64,000 nucleotides of DNA. Source: Vulcanococcus sp. Clear-D1 (GTDB lineage Bacteria; Cyanobacteriota; Cyanobacteriia; PCC-6307; Cyanobiaceae). Of the stretch, positions 16,852 through 27,295 are shown in pieces. How positions within the stretch are numbered: the stretch's first letter is position 1; every line of letters begins with the position of its first letter. The stretch is taken from contig NZ_JACVZV010000013.1 of the NCBI RefSeq assembly GCF_014654725.1, positions 1-64,000 of the forward strand. Reading direction: 5' to 3'. Made by a program: the position numbers and the translations under genes. Under the pieces are notes generated by a model, which did not search any database, was not told where the DNA came from, and worked only from the letters and a program-made list of their open reading frames with translations.

Positions 16852-18254
16852 GCGCTCTGTTTTTGGCGTTTGAAAAAGCGCATCACCGCCACTCCCACAC
16901 TGCGTGGGTCGTGGCGGAGCGTGGATGAAGGTCGAGCTCCCTGCATCGGCGCCAGCATCACGTCGTAGCCCTGGCTGCGCAGCCGACGCACATTGCAGCG
17001 CACCGGTTCAGCGCCGCGCTGGCGGTAGTGATGCACCAGGGGCGAGTCGCCCAGATCTTCCTGGGCCAGCACGGCATTGAACAGCCGCTGCTGAATGCCC
17101 AGACTGGCGAGTTGGGCTTCGATGGCTCGCAGATGGCCCTCCACATCCAGCCCATCGGTTTCACCGGGCTGGGTCATCAGGTTGCAGATGTAGAGGCGCG
17201 GCGCCCGGCTGCGGCTGATGGCGCTCACCAATTCGGGCACTAGCAGGTTGGGCAACAACGAGGTGTAAAGGCTGCCCGGGCCGAGCACGATCAGATCGGC
17301 GTTGGCGATCGCCTCAAGGGCGCGCGGCAGGGCCGGGGGGCGTTCGGGGGTGCAGCCCAGGCGCACGATCGGGCTGGAGGCGTGGCCGATCTGCGACTCG
17401 CCTTCGATGCGGCGACCGTCTTCGAGTTCAGCCCAGAGGCGCACATCGGCATTGGTGGCCGGCACCACGGTGCCCTGCACGGCGAGAACGCGGCTGCTGG
17501 CGGTGATCGCTGATTCCAGGCTGCCGGTGATCGCGGTGAGGGCGGAGAGGAAGAGGTTGCCGAAACTGTGGCCCTCCAAACCGGTGCCGGCCCGGAAGCG
17601 GTATTGGAACAGGCGGGTGAGCAGCGGTTCCTCGGTGGCAAGCGCCGCCAGGCAATTGCGGATGTCGCCGGGGGGCAGCACGCCGAGCTCGCGGCGCAGC
17701 ACCCCTGAGCTGCCCCCGTCGTCGGCGACGGTGACGATGGCCGTGAGGTTGCTGCTGTAGCGCTTCAGGCCGCTGAGCAAGGTGGAGAGGCCGGTGCCAC
17801 CGCCGATGGCCACGATCGCGGGCCCGCGGTTGAGCCGCCGTTTGGCGGCCAGGGCATCCACCAACAGGGTGTCTTTTTCGGGGGCGAGCGCCTTCTGAAT
17901 CGTGCCGAAACTGCGGCTCTGGCCCAGCCAGATCAGACCGCCGCCCACCAGGAGCACCAAGGGCCCGGTGATCTCCCGCGGCAACACTTGGGTGACGTTC
18001 TGCAGCGACCAGCGGATCGACTGCAGCAACCAATAAATGGGTTGCAAATCAGCCCAGACGGCTGCGCCGAGCAGCGCCAGCAGCAGGCCGATGCCCGAGG
18101 TGAGCATCCAGCGCTTCACCACCAGCCCTGGCTGCAGCCAGCGGGCGGCCCGCCGCGAGCGGCTCACCAGATCCTGCTGGCGCAGGTCGCCGCGGCCAAC
18201 CCAGCTGGGCCTGGGTCTGGTGCGCTGGCTGCTGCGTGGCATTCGAGCGCGCAT
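16845..18254 (-). CDS. yvcK: YvcK/CofD-like protein with N-terminal membrane region
   Basis: The frame is open upstream to 18524, but that part overlaps the divergent ABC gene. ATG 18254 gives 469 aa. Two hydrophobic segments lie near residues 45-65 ([19 protein letters not shown]) and 85-105, ahead of the CofD-like domain: [50 protein letters not shown] and [15 protein letters not shown]. In Firmicutes YvcK (about 320 aa, soluble) affects carbon metabolism and cell-wall synthesis and binds UDP-sugars. The membrane-anchored longer form is seen here. The role in cyanobacteria is not established. The start is somewhat uncertain (ATG 18242 also possible). Confidence 0.88.
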   Translation of the reverse strand: MRARMPRSSQRTRPRPSWVGRGDLRQQDLVSRSRRAARWLQPGLVVKRWMLTSGIGLLLALLGAAVWADLQPIYWLLQSIRWSLQNVTQVLPREITGPLVLLVGGGLIWLGQSRSFGTIQKALAPEKDTLLVDALAAKRRLNRGPAIVAIGGGTGLSTLLSGLKRYSSNLTAIVTVADDGGSSGVLRRELGVLPPGDIRNCLAALATEEPLLTRLFQYRFRAGTGLEGHSFGNLFLSALTAITGSLESAITASSRVLAVQGTVVPATNADVRLWAELEDGRRIEGESQIGHASSPIVRLGCTPERPPALPRALEAIANADLIVLGPGSLYTSLLPNLLVPELVSAISRSRAPRLYICNLMTQPGETDGLDVEGHLRAIEAQLASLGIQQRLFNAVLAQEDLGDSPLVHHYRQRGAEPVRCNVRRLRSQGYDVMLAPMQGARPSSTLRHDPRSVGVAVMRFFKRQKQSAQ

Positions 18255-18324
18255 CACCCCAGGAGAGTGCTGGAACTGTACGGAGAAACCGCCAAGATGG
18301 CCCGGTTGCCTGCGTGAGTGTCCG

Positions 18325-19104
18325 GTGCCTGCACCCGTGGTGGAGATGCGCGACGTGAGCGTGCGCTGGGGCAGCAAGAGTGTGCTCAGCGATGTGGATC
18401 TGCTGCTGCAACCGGGTGAGCGCCTGGCGGTGGTGGGTCCTTCCGGTGCCGGCAAATCAACGATCCTGCGCCTGTTGGCTGGTTTGCTGTTGCCAAGTAG
18501 CGGTGAACTGAGCATCCACGGCATCCCGCAGACCTACCTCCGCCTCGATCAGCGCCATCCGCCAGATGTGCGGCTGGTGTTTCAGAACCCAGCACTGTTG
18601 GCTTCGCTCACCGTGCGTGAAAACGTGGGCTTTCTGCTGGATCGCTTCAGTCGCATGAGCGAGCCGGAGATCCGCGAGCGAGTGGGCAAGGCCCTCGACG
18701 CGGTCGGCCTTGCCGGCACGGAAGACCTCTACCCCGGTGAGCTGAGCGGGGGGATGCAGAAGCGGGTGAGCTTTGCCCGGGCGGTGATCGATGACCCCAG
18801 CCAGCCCGATGGCACGGTGCCGCTGTTGCTCTTCGATGAACCCACGGCTGGTTTGGATCCGGTGGCCTGCACGCGCATTGAGGATCTGATCGTGCAGACC
18901 ACCAACCTGGCCCGTGGCACCTCGGTGGTGGTGAGCCATGTGATGAGCACGATCCTGCGATCGGCCGATCGCGTGGTGTTGCTCTACGACGGCTTATTCC
19001 GGTGGGAGGGATCTGTGGCCGACTTTCAGACCACCACCAATCCCTATGTGCTGCAGTTCCGCACCGCTAGTCTCAGCGGACCGATGCAGCCGGCGGAGCT
19101 CTGA
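18325..19104 (+). CDS. ABC transporter ATP-binding protein, Mla/Ttg2A-like
   Basis: The 259-aa ATPase has Walker A VGPSGAGKSTILRLLAGLL, Q-loop FQNPALLASLTVRENVGF, signature LSGGMQKRVSFARA and Walker B LLLFDEPTAGLDP, with switch His in VSHVMST. RENVGF and PGELSGGMQKRV are typical of ATPases that work with MlaE permeases and MCE proteins in lipid trafficking. The start is uncertain: GTG 18325, GTG 18337 or ATG 18346. The MCE gene begins 5 nt downstream. No MlaE permease lies in the window, so it is presumably encoded elsewhere, as often in cyanobacteria. Confidence 0.9.
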   Translation: MPAPVVEMRDVSVRWGSKSVLSDVDLLLQPGERLAVVGPSGAGKSTILRLLAGLLLPSSGELSIHGIPQTYLRLDQRHPPDVRLVFQNPALLASLTVRENVGFLLDRFSRMSEPEIRERVGKALDAVGLAGTEDLYPGELSGGMQKRVSFARAVIDDPSQPDGTVPLLLFDEPTAGLDPVACTRIEDLIVQTTNLARGTSVVVSHVMSTILRSADRVVLLYDGLFRWEGSVADFQTTTNPYVLQFRTASLSGPMQPAEL

Positions 19105-19109
19105 GATCC

Positions 19110-20033
19110 ATGCGCCGCAGTGTGCGAGAAGCCATGGTGGGCTTCACCTTGATTGCGGCCTTGGCCGGAACGGGTTTGTTCTGGTTGTGGTTGCGAGGGG
19201 TGTCGCTGGCGAGCCGCACCTGGCGTTTTCAGGTGAATTTCGCTGATGCCTCCGGTTTGGCGGAGCGTTCAGCCGTGACCTACCGGGGTGTGCTTGTGGG
19301 CAACGTGAACAAGCTCACCACCACCTCTGCTGCCGTGGTGGCGGAGCTGGAAATCGATGATCCATCCCTGCAACTGCCCTTGCCGCTGGTGGCGCAGGTT
19401 CAGGAAGCTTCTCTCTTAGGGGGTGATGCTGTTGTGGCGTTGATTGCCCCCAGCCGTCCGCTGCCGGAGGGTACACCAGGCCCCACGGCGGACAATTGCA
19501 ACCGCAGCCTCATGGTGTGTGCGGGCGCCACCCTCAACGGCGTGAACGCGGCGAGCATCTCCAGCCTCACCGTGACCATGCAGAAACTGCTGGAGCAGGT
19601 GGAACGCGAGAACCTCGTGCCGGAACTGGTGAAGACCACCCGCAGTTTCGACATGACGGCCAAGGAAGCCACCAAGTTCATGGAGGACGGTCAGCAGCTG
19701 ATCAAGGATCTGGAGGCGGCGGTGAAGAGCGCTCAGCCCACGATCGACAACCTCAACGCCGCCACGGCCAACGTGCGCAACATCACCCGCGCGCTGGACA
19801 ACCCCAAAACGGTGTCGGAGCTTCAGGGCACGGTGGCCAACGCCGAGAAGCTCACCGCCCGCTGGAACGAGGTGGGCGGTGATGTAGAGAAACTCACCGC
19901 GGATAAGCGCTTCATGGATGGCCTGCGCAGTGTGGGCATTGGCCTGGGCAAGTTCTTCGATGAGCTCTACCCGGCCCAGACCGGCTCCAGCAAAGAGAAA
20001 CCGGCCCAGAGCGGAACCGCTAAACCCCGCTGA
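19110..20033 (+). CDS. MlaD family (MCE domain) protein
   Basis: The 307-aa product has an N-terminal membrane anchor ([17 protein letters not shown]). One MCE domain follows (about residues 40-120), with [23 protein letters not shown] and [16 protein letters not shown] long, mainly helical region with [19 protein letters not shown] completes the protein. MCE proteins bind lipids between membranes as substrate-binding parts of ABC systems. The upstream ATPase (5 nt) supports this. In cyanobacteria and chloroplasts, related TGD2-like proteins import lipids. The 3' end overlaps chlD by 14 bp, tail to tail. Confidence 0.9.
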   Translation: MRRSVREAMVGFTLIAALAGTGLFWLWLRGVSLASRTWRFQVNFADASGLAERSAVTYRGVLVGNVNKLTTTSAAVVAELEIDDPSLQLPLPLVAQVQEASLLGGDAVVALIAPSRPLPEGTPGPTADNCNRSLMVCAGATLNGVNAASISSLTVTMQKLLEQVERENLVPELVKTTRSFDMTAKEATKFMEDGQQLIKDLEAAVKSAQPTIDNLNAATANVRNITRALDNPKTVSELQGTVANAEKLTARWNEVGGDVEKLTADKRFMDGLRSVGIGLGKFFDELYPAQTGSSKEKPAQSGTAKPR

Positions 20034-22143
20034 TCGCCTCCATCGCGATTGCAGCGATCGCCTGATCGCTCGCCTTGGGCAGCTGCACGTATTTGCCGCC
20101 CGCGGCATCGGCGAGGTCTTTACCCATGCCGCTCCCGATGAATTTGCGCTCGGTGTCGATCACCAGCAGCTTGATGCCGAGGGCGCGGTAGCGGCTCGCC
20201 ACCTGCTTCACCTCCTCCTTCAGATCCACGGGTTCTTCACCCTCTAGTTCGGGCTGGCCGAGGGAGCGGCCCAGCGGCACATTGCCGCGGCCATCGGTGA
20301 TCGCCACCACCACCACCTGGCCGAGATCGCCGGTGGCCAGGGCGTTGGCACCCACGCGGGCGGCCTGGGAGAGGCCGTGGGCCAGCGGCGAACCGCCCCC
20401 GCAGGGCATCGATTCCAGGCGCCGGCGCGCCGCGGTGATCGAGCGGGTGGGCGGCAGCAACACCTCGGCCGCTTCGCCGCGGAAGGGGATCAGGGCCACT
20501 TCATCGCGGTTTTCGTAGGCCTCGGTGAGCAGGCGGATCACGGCACCCTTGGCACTTTGCATGCGGTTCAGCGCCATCGAACCGCTGGCATCCACCAGGA
20601 AGATCACCAGGGCTCCTGCTTTGCGCTGCAGCTGTTTCGCCCGCAGATCACCGTCTTCCACCACCACCTTTCGGTGAGGCTCCCGTTCGCGGCGGGTTTT
20701 CTGATACGGCGCGGCGGCCCGCAGGGTGGCATCCACGGCGATCCGCTTCACAGGGCCGCGGGGCAGCATCGGCTTCACATAGCGGCCGCGCGAATCGCTG
20801 AACACCACGGCCCGGCTGCCGCTGCCGCCGCTTTTGGCCTTACCGGCGTTGAACAGCAGCAGATCGGGATCGATGGCTGTGGCCTCGGGATCCAGCAGGA
20901 ATTCCTCCGGGATTGAGGGGGGAGCCTGATCTTCGGGTGTGTTCTCGTCGTCGTTGTTGTCGTCTTCGGGCTCGTCGGGCTCCTGCTCGTTCTCCGGTTG
21001 CTCGGGCTCCTCCGGCGGCTGCTCGCCCTGCGGCGGGGGCGGCGGCGGGGGCTCCATCGGCTGATCAGGATCCGGCGGCGGCAACTGCAGGGCGCGGGGG
21101 GCGATCACCAGGCGCACCGCCACCTGCAGGTCCTCCGCTTCCACCCGGTCGCGGCCGCTCAGAGCCGCATGGGCGCGGGCGACGCGCACGGCATAGAGCT
21201 CGCTGCGATGGCCCTCCACGCCACCGCGCAGGGCCTCGTTCACCAGGTAAGCGATTTGTTCGCGCGTGATCTGCACATCGGGCAGCCACTGGCGGGCCAG
21301 CAGCAGCTGGGTGGCCAGGGCGTCGGTGTCCTCCTGGAAGCGGGCGGCGAAGGCTTGGGTGGATTCGGCGTGGCCGATGGCGCTGCGGGCGATCTCCACA
21401 CGCTGATCCAGCTCCAGCACCTGGTTGGCCGAGAGAGCGATCGCGAAGCGATCGAGCAGGTGATCGCGCACCGCTCCCTCTTCGGGGTTGTAAGTGGCGA
21501 TCAGCAGGCAGCGGCAGGGATGGCTGAGGCTCAGGCCTTCCCGTTCGATCCGGTTCTCGCCGCTGCTCACCGCTGCCAGCAGCAGGTTGGTGATGTTGTC
21601 GTCGAGCAGGTTGAGCTCGTCCACATAGAGCACACCCCGGTGCGCTTCGGCCAGCAGGCCCGGTTGGAACACGGCCTGGCCGCTGGCCAGGGAGGCCGTC
21701 ACATCCACCGACCCAACAAGGCGGTCTTCGGTGATCCCCAGGGGTACCTGCACAAACGGTGCCGGAATCACCTTGGTGGGCAGCAGCGCGGCTGCATCGT
21801 TGCCGCTCGGATCGGCGCCGAGTTCGGTGAGGCGGCGGCGGGTGGGCTCGTCCCAGTCGTCGGGGCGTTGCGGGTCGATGTTGAGGGCCGCCGGGGTGGG
21901 CTGGCCGGCGGGTGCCGTGCCCAGATCGAGCACATCGATCGGAGGGAGCAGGGCGTGCAACCCCCGCGCCAAAACGGATTTACCGGTGCCGCGGCCGCCG
22001 GCGATCACCACGCCGCCAAGGCCTGGATCCACAGCCGCCAACAGCAGCGCCAGCTTCAGGGTGCCGTGGCCGGTGATGGCCGCCAGCGGGAAGGCCCGTT
22101 GAGCGGCGTCGTTGGCAGCCTCAGGACGGGCGCTTGCAAGCAT
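20020..22143 (-). CDS. chlD: Magnesium chelatase subunit D
   Basis: ATG 22143 gives 707 aa and matches the family N terminus ([19 protein letters not shown]). An AAA+ module has [20 protein letters not shown]. The linker around residues 355-420 is strongly Pro- and acid-rich (runs of P, then EDDNNDDEN). The C-terminal von Willebrand A domain has the MIDAS motif [12 protein letters not shown]. With ChlI and ChlH it inserts Mg2+ into protoporphyrin IX, the first committed step to chlorophyll. It is divergent from the short ORF and folK. Confidence 0.96.
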   Translation of the reverse strand: MLASARPEAANDAAQRAFPLAAITGHGTLKLALLLAAVDPGLGGVVIAGGRGTGKSVLARGLHALLPPIDVLDLGTAPAGQPTPAALNIDPQRPDDWDEPTRRRLTELGADPSGNDAAALLPTKVIPAPFVQVPLGITEDRLVGSVDVTASLASGQAVFQPGLLAEAHRGVLYVDELNLLDDNITNLLLAAVSSGENRIEREGLSLSHPCRCLLIATYNPEEGAVRDHLLDRFAIALSANQVLELDQRVEIARSAIGHAESTQAFAARFQEDTDALATQLLLARQWLPDVQITREQIAYLVNEALRGGVEGHRSELYAVRVARAHAALSGRDRVEAEDLQVAVRLVIAPRALQLPPPDPDQPMEPPPPPPPQGEQPPEEPEQPENEQEPDEPEDDNNDDENTPEDQAPPSIPEEFLLDPEATAIDPDLLLFNAGKAKSGGSGSRAVVFSDSRGRYVKPMLPRGPVKRIAVDATLRAAAPYQKTRREREPHRKVVVEDGDLRAKQLQRKAGALVIFLVDASGSMALNRMQSAKGAVIRLLTEAYENRDEVALIPFRGEAAEVLLPPTRSITAARRRLESMPCGGGSPLAHGLSQAARVGANALATGDLGQVVVVAITDGRGNVPLGRSLGQPELEGEEPVDLKEEVKQVASRYRALGIKLLVIDTERKFIGSGMGKDLADAAGGKYVQLPKASDQAIAAIAMEAISGV

Positions 22144-22154
22144 GGGCGGGCGCA

Positions 22155-22517
22155 ATGCACCGATTGGTGGCGACAAGTCTCTCTGATCAGGTCGGCCGCG
22201 CGTGTTGCCGTCGCCGAATTCGCCAGGGGCTGTTGCTGCTGGCGGCTGTGTCGCTGGTGGTGCTGTTCGCCGACTGTTTCGATACCAACGAAGCCGACAA
22301 GCTCCCGCTGGCGCTGCAGCGCCTTCAGTCCACCTGGTTGCCGGGCGATTGGTATCTGAATCAGACCCAGCCTCATCAGTGGTTGTTTCTGGATTTGGCG
22401 GGGCGCTACGGCGTGGTGGCTGTGGTCACCCGCGAGGGTCAGGCGGGGCCACCGGGTTGGCATCAGGCCTTGCAGGCATCGCCGTGGTGGCTCTGGCTGC
22501 CGGGATCGCCAACGTGA
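22155..22517 (+). pseudogene. Probable N-terminal remnant of a polytopic membrane protein
   Basis: This 120-codon ORF between chlD and folK has one membrane helix ([18 protein letters not shown]). Then comes [13 protein letters not shown] and [18 protein letters not shown], which read like the first loop of a large multi-span protein of glycosyltransferase C-like type. After LDLAGR the sequence loses that character and stops. Another frame just downstream reads hydrophobic (LAGIAVVALAAGIANV), which fits a frameshift plus deletion. Its TGA overlaps the folK ATG (TGATG), so it may still be translated and couple folK translation. It could instead be a genuine short protein; the fragment interpretation is inference from pattern, not alignment. 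Confidence 0.45.
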
Positions 22518-23128
22518 TGGAGCCCACCTGCAGCACGGGTTCAGCCCTGGCGATTGGTCTCGGGGCCAATCTGCCCAGCGCGGCCGGTGGGCCCTGCGAA
22601 ACCCTGGTGGCTGTGCGCCCACGCCTGGAAAGCCTGCTGCACATCTGGGCGGCTGAGCCCTGCGTTCTGCACTGGTCGCCGCTGGTTCGCAGCGCTCCGG
22701 TGGGAGGTCCGCCCGGTCAGCCGGATTACATCAACGCGGCGGTGGTGGTTGAGGTGTCGCGGACGCCGAGCCACAGCGCAGCCCTGGAGCTCCTGCATGG
22801 GTTGCAGCAGCTGGAGCTGGTTTTTGGCCGGCAACGGCTGGAGCACTGGGGCCCGCGCAGCCTGGACCTCGACCTGCTCTGGTGGGGTGATCTGACGATT
22901 GAGGAGCCTGCACTCCAGCTTCCGCATCCCCGCTGGCACCAGCGCGCCTTCGTGTTGGCGCCCCTGCTGGCGATCGAGCGCAGGTCGCCGTTCCAGGCAC
23001 CAAGGGGCTACCCGCCTTTAACAGCATTGATGGAGGCCACCCAGGAGCGCCCACCTCGCCCACTCCTGCCCCAATCGCACGGCTGGCTGGCGGGATCTAG
23101 TGCCACCAAGGATCATCAAGCCAACTAG
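22517..23128 (+). CDS. folK: 2-amino-4-hydroxy-6-hydroxymethyldihydropteridine pyrophosphokinase
   Basis: The 203-aa HPPK transfers pyrophosphate from ATP to hydroxymethyl-dihydropterin in folate synthesis. Evidence is the N-terminal AIGLGANLPSAAG, YINAAVVVEVS, the ELLHGLQQLELVFGR segment, and the signature WGPRSLDLDLLWWGD, followed by LPHPRWHQRAFVLAPL. Start ATG 22517 (or GTG 22514) overlaps the stop of the preceding ORF. The C-terminal tail of about 40 residues after the core is not conserved. It ends 8 nt before the convergent toxin gene. Confidence 0.92.
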   Translation: MEPTCSTGSALAIGLGANLPSAAGGPCETLVAVRPRLESLLHIWAAEPCVLHWSPLVRSAPVGGPPGQPDYINAAVVVEVSRTPSHSAALELLHGLQQLELVFGRQRLEHWGPRSLDLDLLWWGDLTIEEPALQLPHPRWHQRAFVLAPLLAIERRSPFQAPRGYPPLTALMEATQERPPRPLLPQSHGWLAGSSATKDHQAN

Positions 23129-23136
23129 CCACGTCA

Positions 23137-23535
23137 TCACCAGACCACCGGTACGCCGTGGCCACGAAGGGCCAGATCGCAGCTGACCAGACTCAGGTCT
23201 TCGCTCTGCGCCTGGGCCAGTAGGAATCGGTCGACAGCATCCGGTTGTGGGCGCTTGCTGCGCGCGTGCCATTGACCCGCCAGCAGGCTGTGTTGCGCGT
23301 TGATGGCCAGGAGTGCAAAACCCTCATCCAGCACCAGTTGTGGGAGCTCCCAGACCACGGGAGCAAGCTCTGGCAGCTTCCCGTCCTCAACAGCCAGGCT
23401 GAGTTCCCAAAGGGAAGCTGCACTCACCACAACCGGCTGATCCGGTGCTTGCAACAACGCCTGCACCTTTGACGAGAGCAGTCCAGGGCAGCACCACCAC
23501 CACAGCAGGACGTGGCTATCGAGCAGGAGCTTCAT
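23137..23535 (-). CDS. PIN-domain toxin, VapC-like
   Basis: The 132-aa product is the normal size for PIN-domain toxins. Acidic active-site residues line up with the family: Asp6 in LLLDSHVLLW, Glu44 in SAASLWELSLA, Asp99/Asp102 in PQPDAVDRFLLAQA and Asp120 in LSLVSCDLAL. These proteins are Mg2+-dependent RNases, often cutting tRNA or rRNA. The start overlaps the antitoxin stop by 4 bp (ATGA), the standard toxin-antitoxin layout. The segment WWWCCPGLL just after the first motif is unusually Trp/Cys-rich. All key acids are kept, so the toxin looks intact. Confidence 0.88.
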   Translation of the reverse strand: MKLLLDSHVLLWWWCCPGLLSSKVQALLQAPDQPVVVSAASLWELSLAVEDGKLPELAPVVWELPQLVLDEGFALLAINAQHSLLAGQWHARSKRPQPDAVDRFLLAQAQSEDLSLVSCDLALRGHGVPVVW

Positions 23536-23756
23536 CGCCGGAACAGGATGCGCGGATCCTGCAGGGGACCGAGCTGCCGCAAGCGGCCTGGTTGCCGTTG
23601 CGGTGTTTGCGCTTGCCGGGGAAGTGGAAGGAGCTGAGCCCAGGGCTCGCCGTATTTCGTGAGGACGAATTGCTCACCGGCGTGAGCGCGATCCATCAGC
23701 TCTGCCAGGCCTTGCCGCGCGGCATGGGCGTTGATCCGCTGAGTGGGAGCGTTCAT
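23532..23756 (-). CDS. Antitoxin, Phd/YefM type
   Basis: ATG 23756 gives 74 aa: NAPTQRINAHAARQGLAELM, then HAGEQFVLTKYGEPWAQLLP, the two-part pattern of Phd/YefM DNA-binding antitoxins (INAxxAxxxLxxLxxxxxxGE...xxGxPxAxLxP). The Arg/Gln/Pro-rich C terminus would be the toxin-neutralising tail. A longer frame to 23822 would run through the inverted repeat, so the shorter start is preferred. The gene precedes and overlaps the PIN toxin. Family members bind their own operator and repress the operon. Confidence 0.85.
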   Translation of the reverse strand: MNAPTQRINAHAARQGLAELMDRAHAGEQFVLTKYGEPWAQLLPLPRQAQTPQRQPGRLRQLGPLQDPRILFRR

Positions 23757-23783
23757 GGTGCTTGGTGTGGGGTTTGTCGTGTG

Positions 23784-23829
23784 TCCATGGGTGGGACCAT
23801 GTTTGGGGGGATGTGGTCCCACCCATGGA
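23784..23829. promoter_or_regulatory. Perfect 16-bp inverted repeat, likely toxin-antitoxin operator
   Basis: TCCATGGGTGGGACCA (23784-23799) and its exact reverse complement (23814-23829) flank a 14-nt spacer, 28 nt upstream of the antitoxin start. Each arm also contains a small dyad (ATGG...CCAT). Position and symmetry fit a site bound by the antitoxin dimer. A hairpin acting at RNA level is the alternative; there is no T-run. Confidence 0.7.
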
Positions 23830-23943
23830 GAGCGATGGCCGACGACGTTGTTGCCTCCGCTCGCCGTTAACGGCAGTGTTCCCCGCCGCTGCTCAGCTGC
23901 CCCTGCGAAGCTGGCTCAACCACGCCTCGCTTCTGCTGCTGCC

Positions 23944-24507
23944 ATGGCGCCATTGCCCGCCCCGGAACCTGCGCGCCATCTGGAAACCATCGCCAGCCTG
24001 GATGCCCGCAAGCTGCGCTTCGAGATCAACCGGGTGCAGTTGCCGATGGGGGTGGAGGGCAGCTTCGGTGTGATCAAGCACCCCGGTGCCTCTCTGGCGG
24101 TGCCAGTGCTTGCTGACGGCCGGGTGGTGGTGCTGCGCCAGTACCGCTTTGCCGTGGCCACGCGCCTCCTGGAGTTCCCCGCCGGCACCCTGGATCCCGG
24201 CGAGACGCCGCTGTCGACGATGCAGCGTGAGCTTCAGGAGGAAGCGGGCTACAGCGCCAGCCGCTGGGATGCGCTTGGCGCGATGCTGCCCTGCCCGGGC
24301 TATTCCGATGAGGTGATACACCTCTTTTTGGCCCGGGATCTCAGCGAGCTGAGCGAGCGCCCCGCCGGCGACGACGATGAAGATCTCGAGGTGGTGTTGA
24401 TGACACCGGCCGAACTCGATGCCGCCATCGCCAGCGGCGATGAGTACCTCGACGGCAAAAGCATCACGGCTTGGTTCCGGGCCAAGCAGCTGCTCGGCTT
24501 GGCATGA
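23944..24507 (+). CDS. Nudix hydrolase, ADP-ribose pyrophosphatase-like
   Basis: ATG 23944 gives 187 aa. The Nudix box is complete: GTLDPGETPLSTMQRELQEE followed by AGY (G-x5-E-x7-REUxEExGU). The upstream VVLRQYRFAVATRLLEFPAG and downstream PGYSDEVIHLFLARDL match the ADP-sugar pyrophosphatase (NudF/ADPRase) subgroup, which cleaves ADP-ribose or related compounds. The stop overlaps the photolyase start (ATGA), so both are probably on one transcript. Exact substrate not determinable from sequence. Confidence 0.9.
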   Translation: MAPLPAPEPARHLETIASLDARKLRFEINRVQLPMGVEGSFGVIKHPGASLAVPVLADGRVVVLRQYRFAVATRLLEFPAGTLDPGETPLSTMQRELQEEAGYSASRWDALGAMLPCPGYSDEVIHLFLARDLSELSERPAGDDDEDLEVVLMTPAELDAAIASGDEYLDGKSITAWFRAKQLLGLA

Positions 24508-26036
24508 GCGCGGAACGTTGGCTGTTCTGGCATCGGCGCGATCTGCGTCTGGCCGACAACCTGGGCCTGGCTACGGCCGCTGCTGCCACCCCTGCGGTGA
24601 CCGGGGTGTTCGTGCTCGATCCCGCCATCCTCGGCGCCCCGGATATGGCGCCGGCGCGGGTGTGGTTCCTGCTCGAGAGCCTGAAGGAGCTGCAGCAGCG
24701 CTGGCATGAGGCGGGCAGCCGGCTGTTGGTGCTCGAAGGGGATCCGGAGCAGGTGCTGCCCCAGTTGGCGGAAGCCTTGGCGGCGCCGGTTGTGGCCTGG
24801 AACCGGGACGTGGAGCCCTACGGCCGTGCCCGCGACCGGCGCGTGGCGGCGGCGTTGCAGGCGGCCGGCCGCAAGGTGCTCGTGGATTGGGATCAGCTGC
24901 TGGTGGCGCCGGAGGCGCTGAAAACCGGCGGCGGTGATCCCTATCGCGTGTATGGCCCCTTCCTGCGCAATTGGCGCGGCCAGCTGGAACGCAAGGCCGC
25001 GGCGGGCTCCGCTCTCAGCGGTGGCGTGGACCCCGTGGCAGCACCGGCTGGCCTTGTGGATCTGGATCCAGCGGCCCTGCCGGAACCGCGTGCGGCGCTG
25101 TGGGCCCAGCTGCCACTGCGCGACAGCCTTCCCACGCTGGAGGAGCTGGACCAATCATTTGAGGGGGTGGACTTGTGCCCGTGCCGGCCTGGAGAGGCCG
25201 CCGCTTTGGCGCAGCTGCAAGCGTTCTGTGATGGAGGCGGTGTATCGAGCAGGCGCATTCCGTTGTTCGGCTACGAACCGGGCCGCAACATGCCGGGGGA
25301 GGCCGGCACCTCGGGCTTGAGTGCGGCGCTTAAATTCGGCACCCTTAGCCCGCGTCAGGCCTGGGCCGCAGCGCAGCAGGCCCGCCGGGTGGCGGAAGCC
25401 TTAGGTGGTGCGGAAGAAGCGATCACCTCGATCGGCGTGTGGGAGCAGGAACTGGCCTGGCGCGAGTTTTATCAACAGGCGCTGTTCCATTTCCCCGAAC
25501 TGGCGGAGGGGCCCTACCGGCCGCAGTGGAAGCACTTCCCCTGGGACAACCACCAGGGCCGCTACGAGGCCTGGTGTGAAGGCCTCACCGGGATGCCGAT
25601 CATTGATGCGGCGATGCGCCAGCTCAACGAGAGCGGCTGGATGCATAACCGCTGCCGCATGATCGTGGCCTCCTATCTGGTGAAGGATCTGATCTGTGAT
25701 TGGCGCTGGGGCGAAACTGCCTTCATGCAGCGCCTCGTGGACGGGGATTTAGCAGCCAACAACGGCGGCTGGCAGTGGAGCGCCAGCAGCGGCATGGATC
25801 CCAAGCCGCTGCGCATCTTCAATCCCGCCACCCAGGCCAGCAAGTTCGATCCCACTGGCGCCTACATCCGCCAGTGGTTGCCGGAGCTGCGCCATGTGAA
25901 CACCAAGGATCTGCTCAGCGGCGAGATCGCTCCGATGGAGCGGCGCGGCTATCCAGGGCAACTGGTGAGCCACAAGAACCAACAAGCCCGCTTCAAGGCT
26001 CTTTACGCCGCCTTGCCCAAGCCGGGCAACGCCTGA
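24504..26036 (+). CDS. phrA: Deoxyribodipyrimidine photolyase, class I
   Basis: The 510-aa flavoprotein repairs cyclobutane pyrimidine dimers with blue light. The N-terminal antenna domain starts WLFWHRRDLRLADNLGLA. The FAD domain shows ELAWREFYQQALFHFP, GLTGMPIIDAAMRQL, GWMHNRCRMIVASYLVKDL and NNGGWQWSASSGMDPKPLRI, including the Trp/Met contacts of CPD photolyases. Length is usual. ATG 24504 overlaps the Nudix stop. This is the complete photolyase of the window; a second, split one lies at 28494-29929. Confidence 0.95.
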   Translation: MSAERWLFWHRRDLRLADNLGLATAAAATPAVTGVFVLDPAILGAPDMAPARVWFLLESLKELQQRWHEAGSRLLVLEGDPEQVLPQLAEALAAPVVAWNRDVEPYGRARDRRVAAALQAAGRKVLVDWDQLLVAPEALKTGGGDPYRVYGPFLRNWRGQLERKAAAGSALSGGVDPVAAPAGLVDLDPAALPEPRAALWAQLPLRDSLPTLEELDQSFEGVDLCPCRPGEAAALAQLQAFCDGGGVSSRRIPLFGYEPGRNMPGEAGTSGLSAALKFGTLSPRQAWAAAQQARRVAEALGGAEEAITSIGVWEQELAWREFYQQALFHFPELAEGPYRPQWKHFPWDNHQGRYEAWCEGLTGMPIIDAAMRQLNESGWMHNRCRMIVASYLVKDLICDWRWGETAFMQRLVDGDLAANNGGWQWSASSGMDPKPLRIFNPATQASKFDPTGAYIRQWLPELRHVNTKDLLSGEIAPMERRGYPGQLVSHKNQQARFKALYAALPKPGNA

Positions 26037-27257
<1,221 letters not shown>

Positions 27258-27295
27258 GAAGGCAACCTTAAGACGCCTGTTCGGATCCCCGATCC

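Noticed and set aside
20998-22359. Long open frame on the plus strand opposite chlD
   Set aside because: Same pattern of antisense shadow: Gln/His/Gly-rich, no domain, and fully covered by the well-supported chlD.
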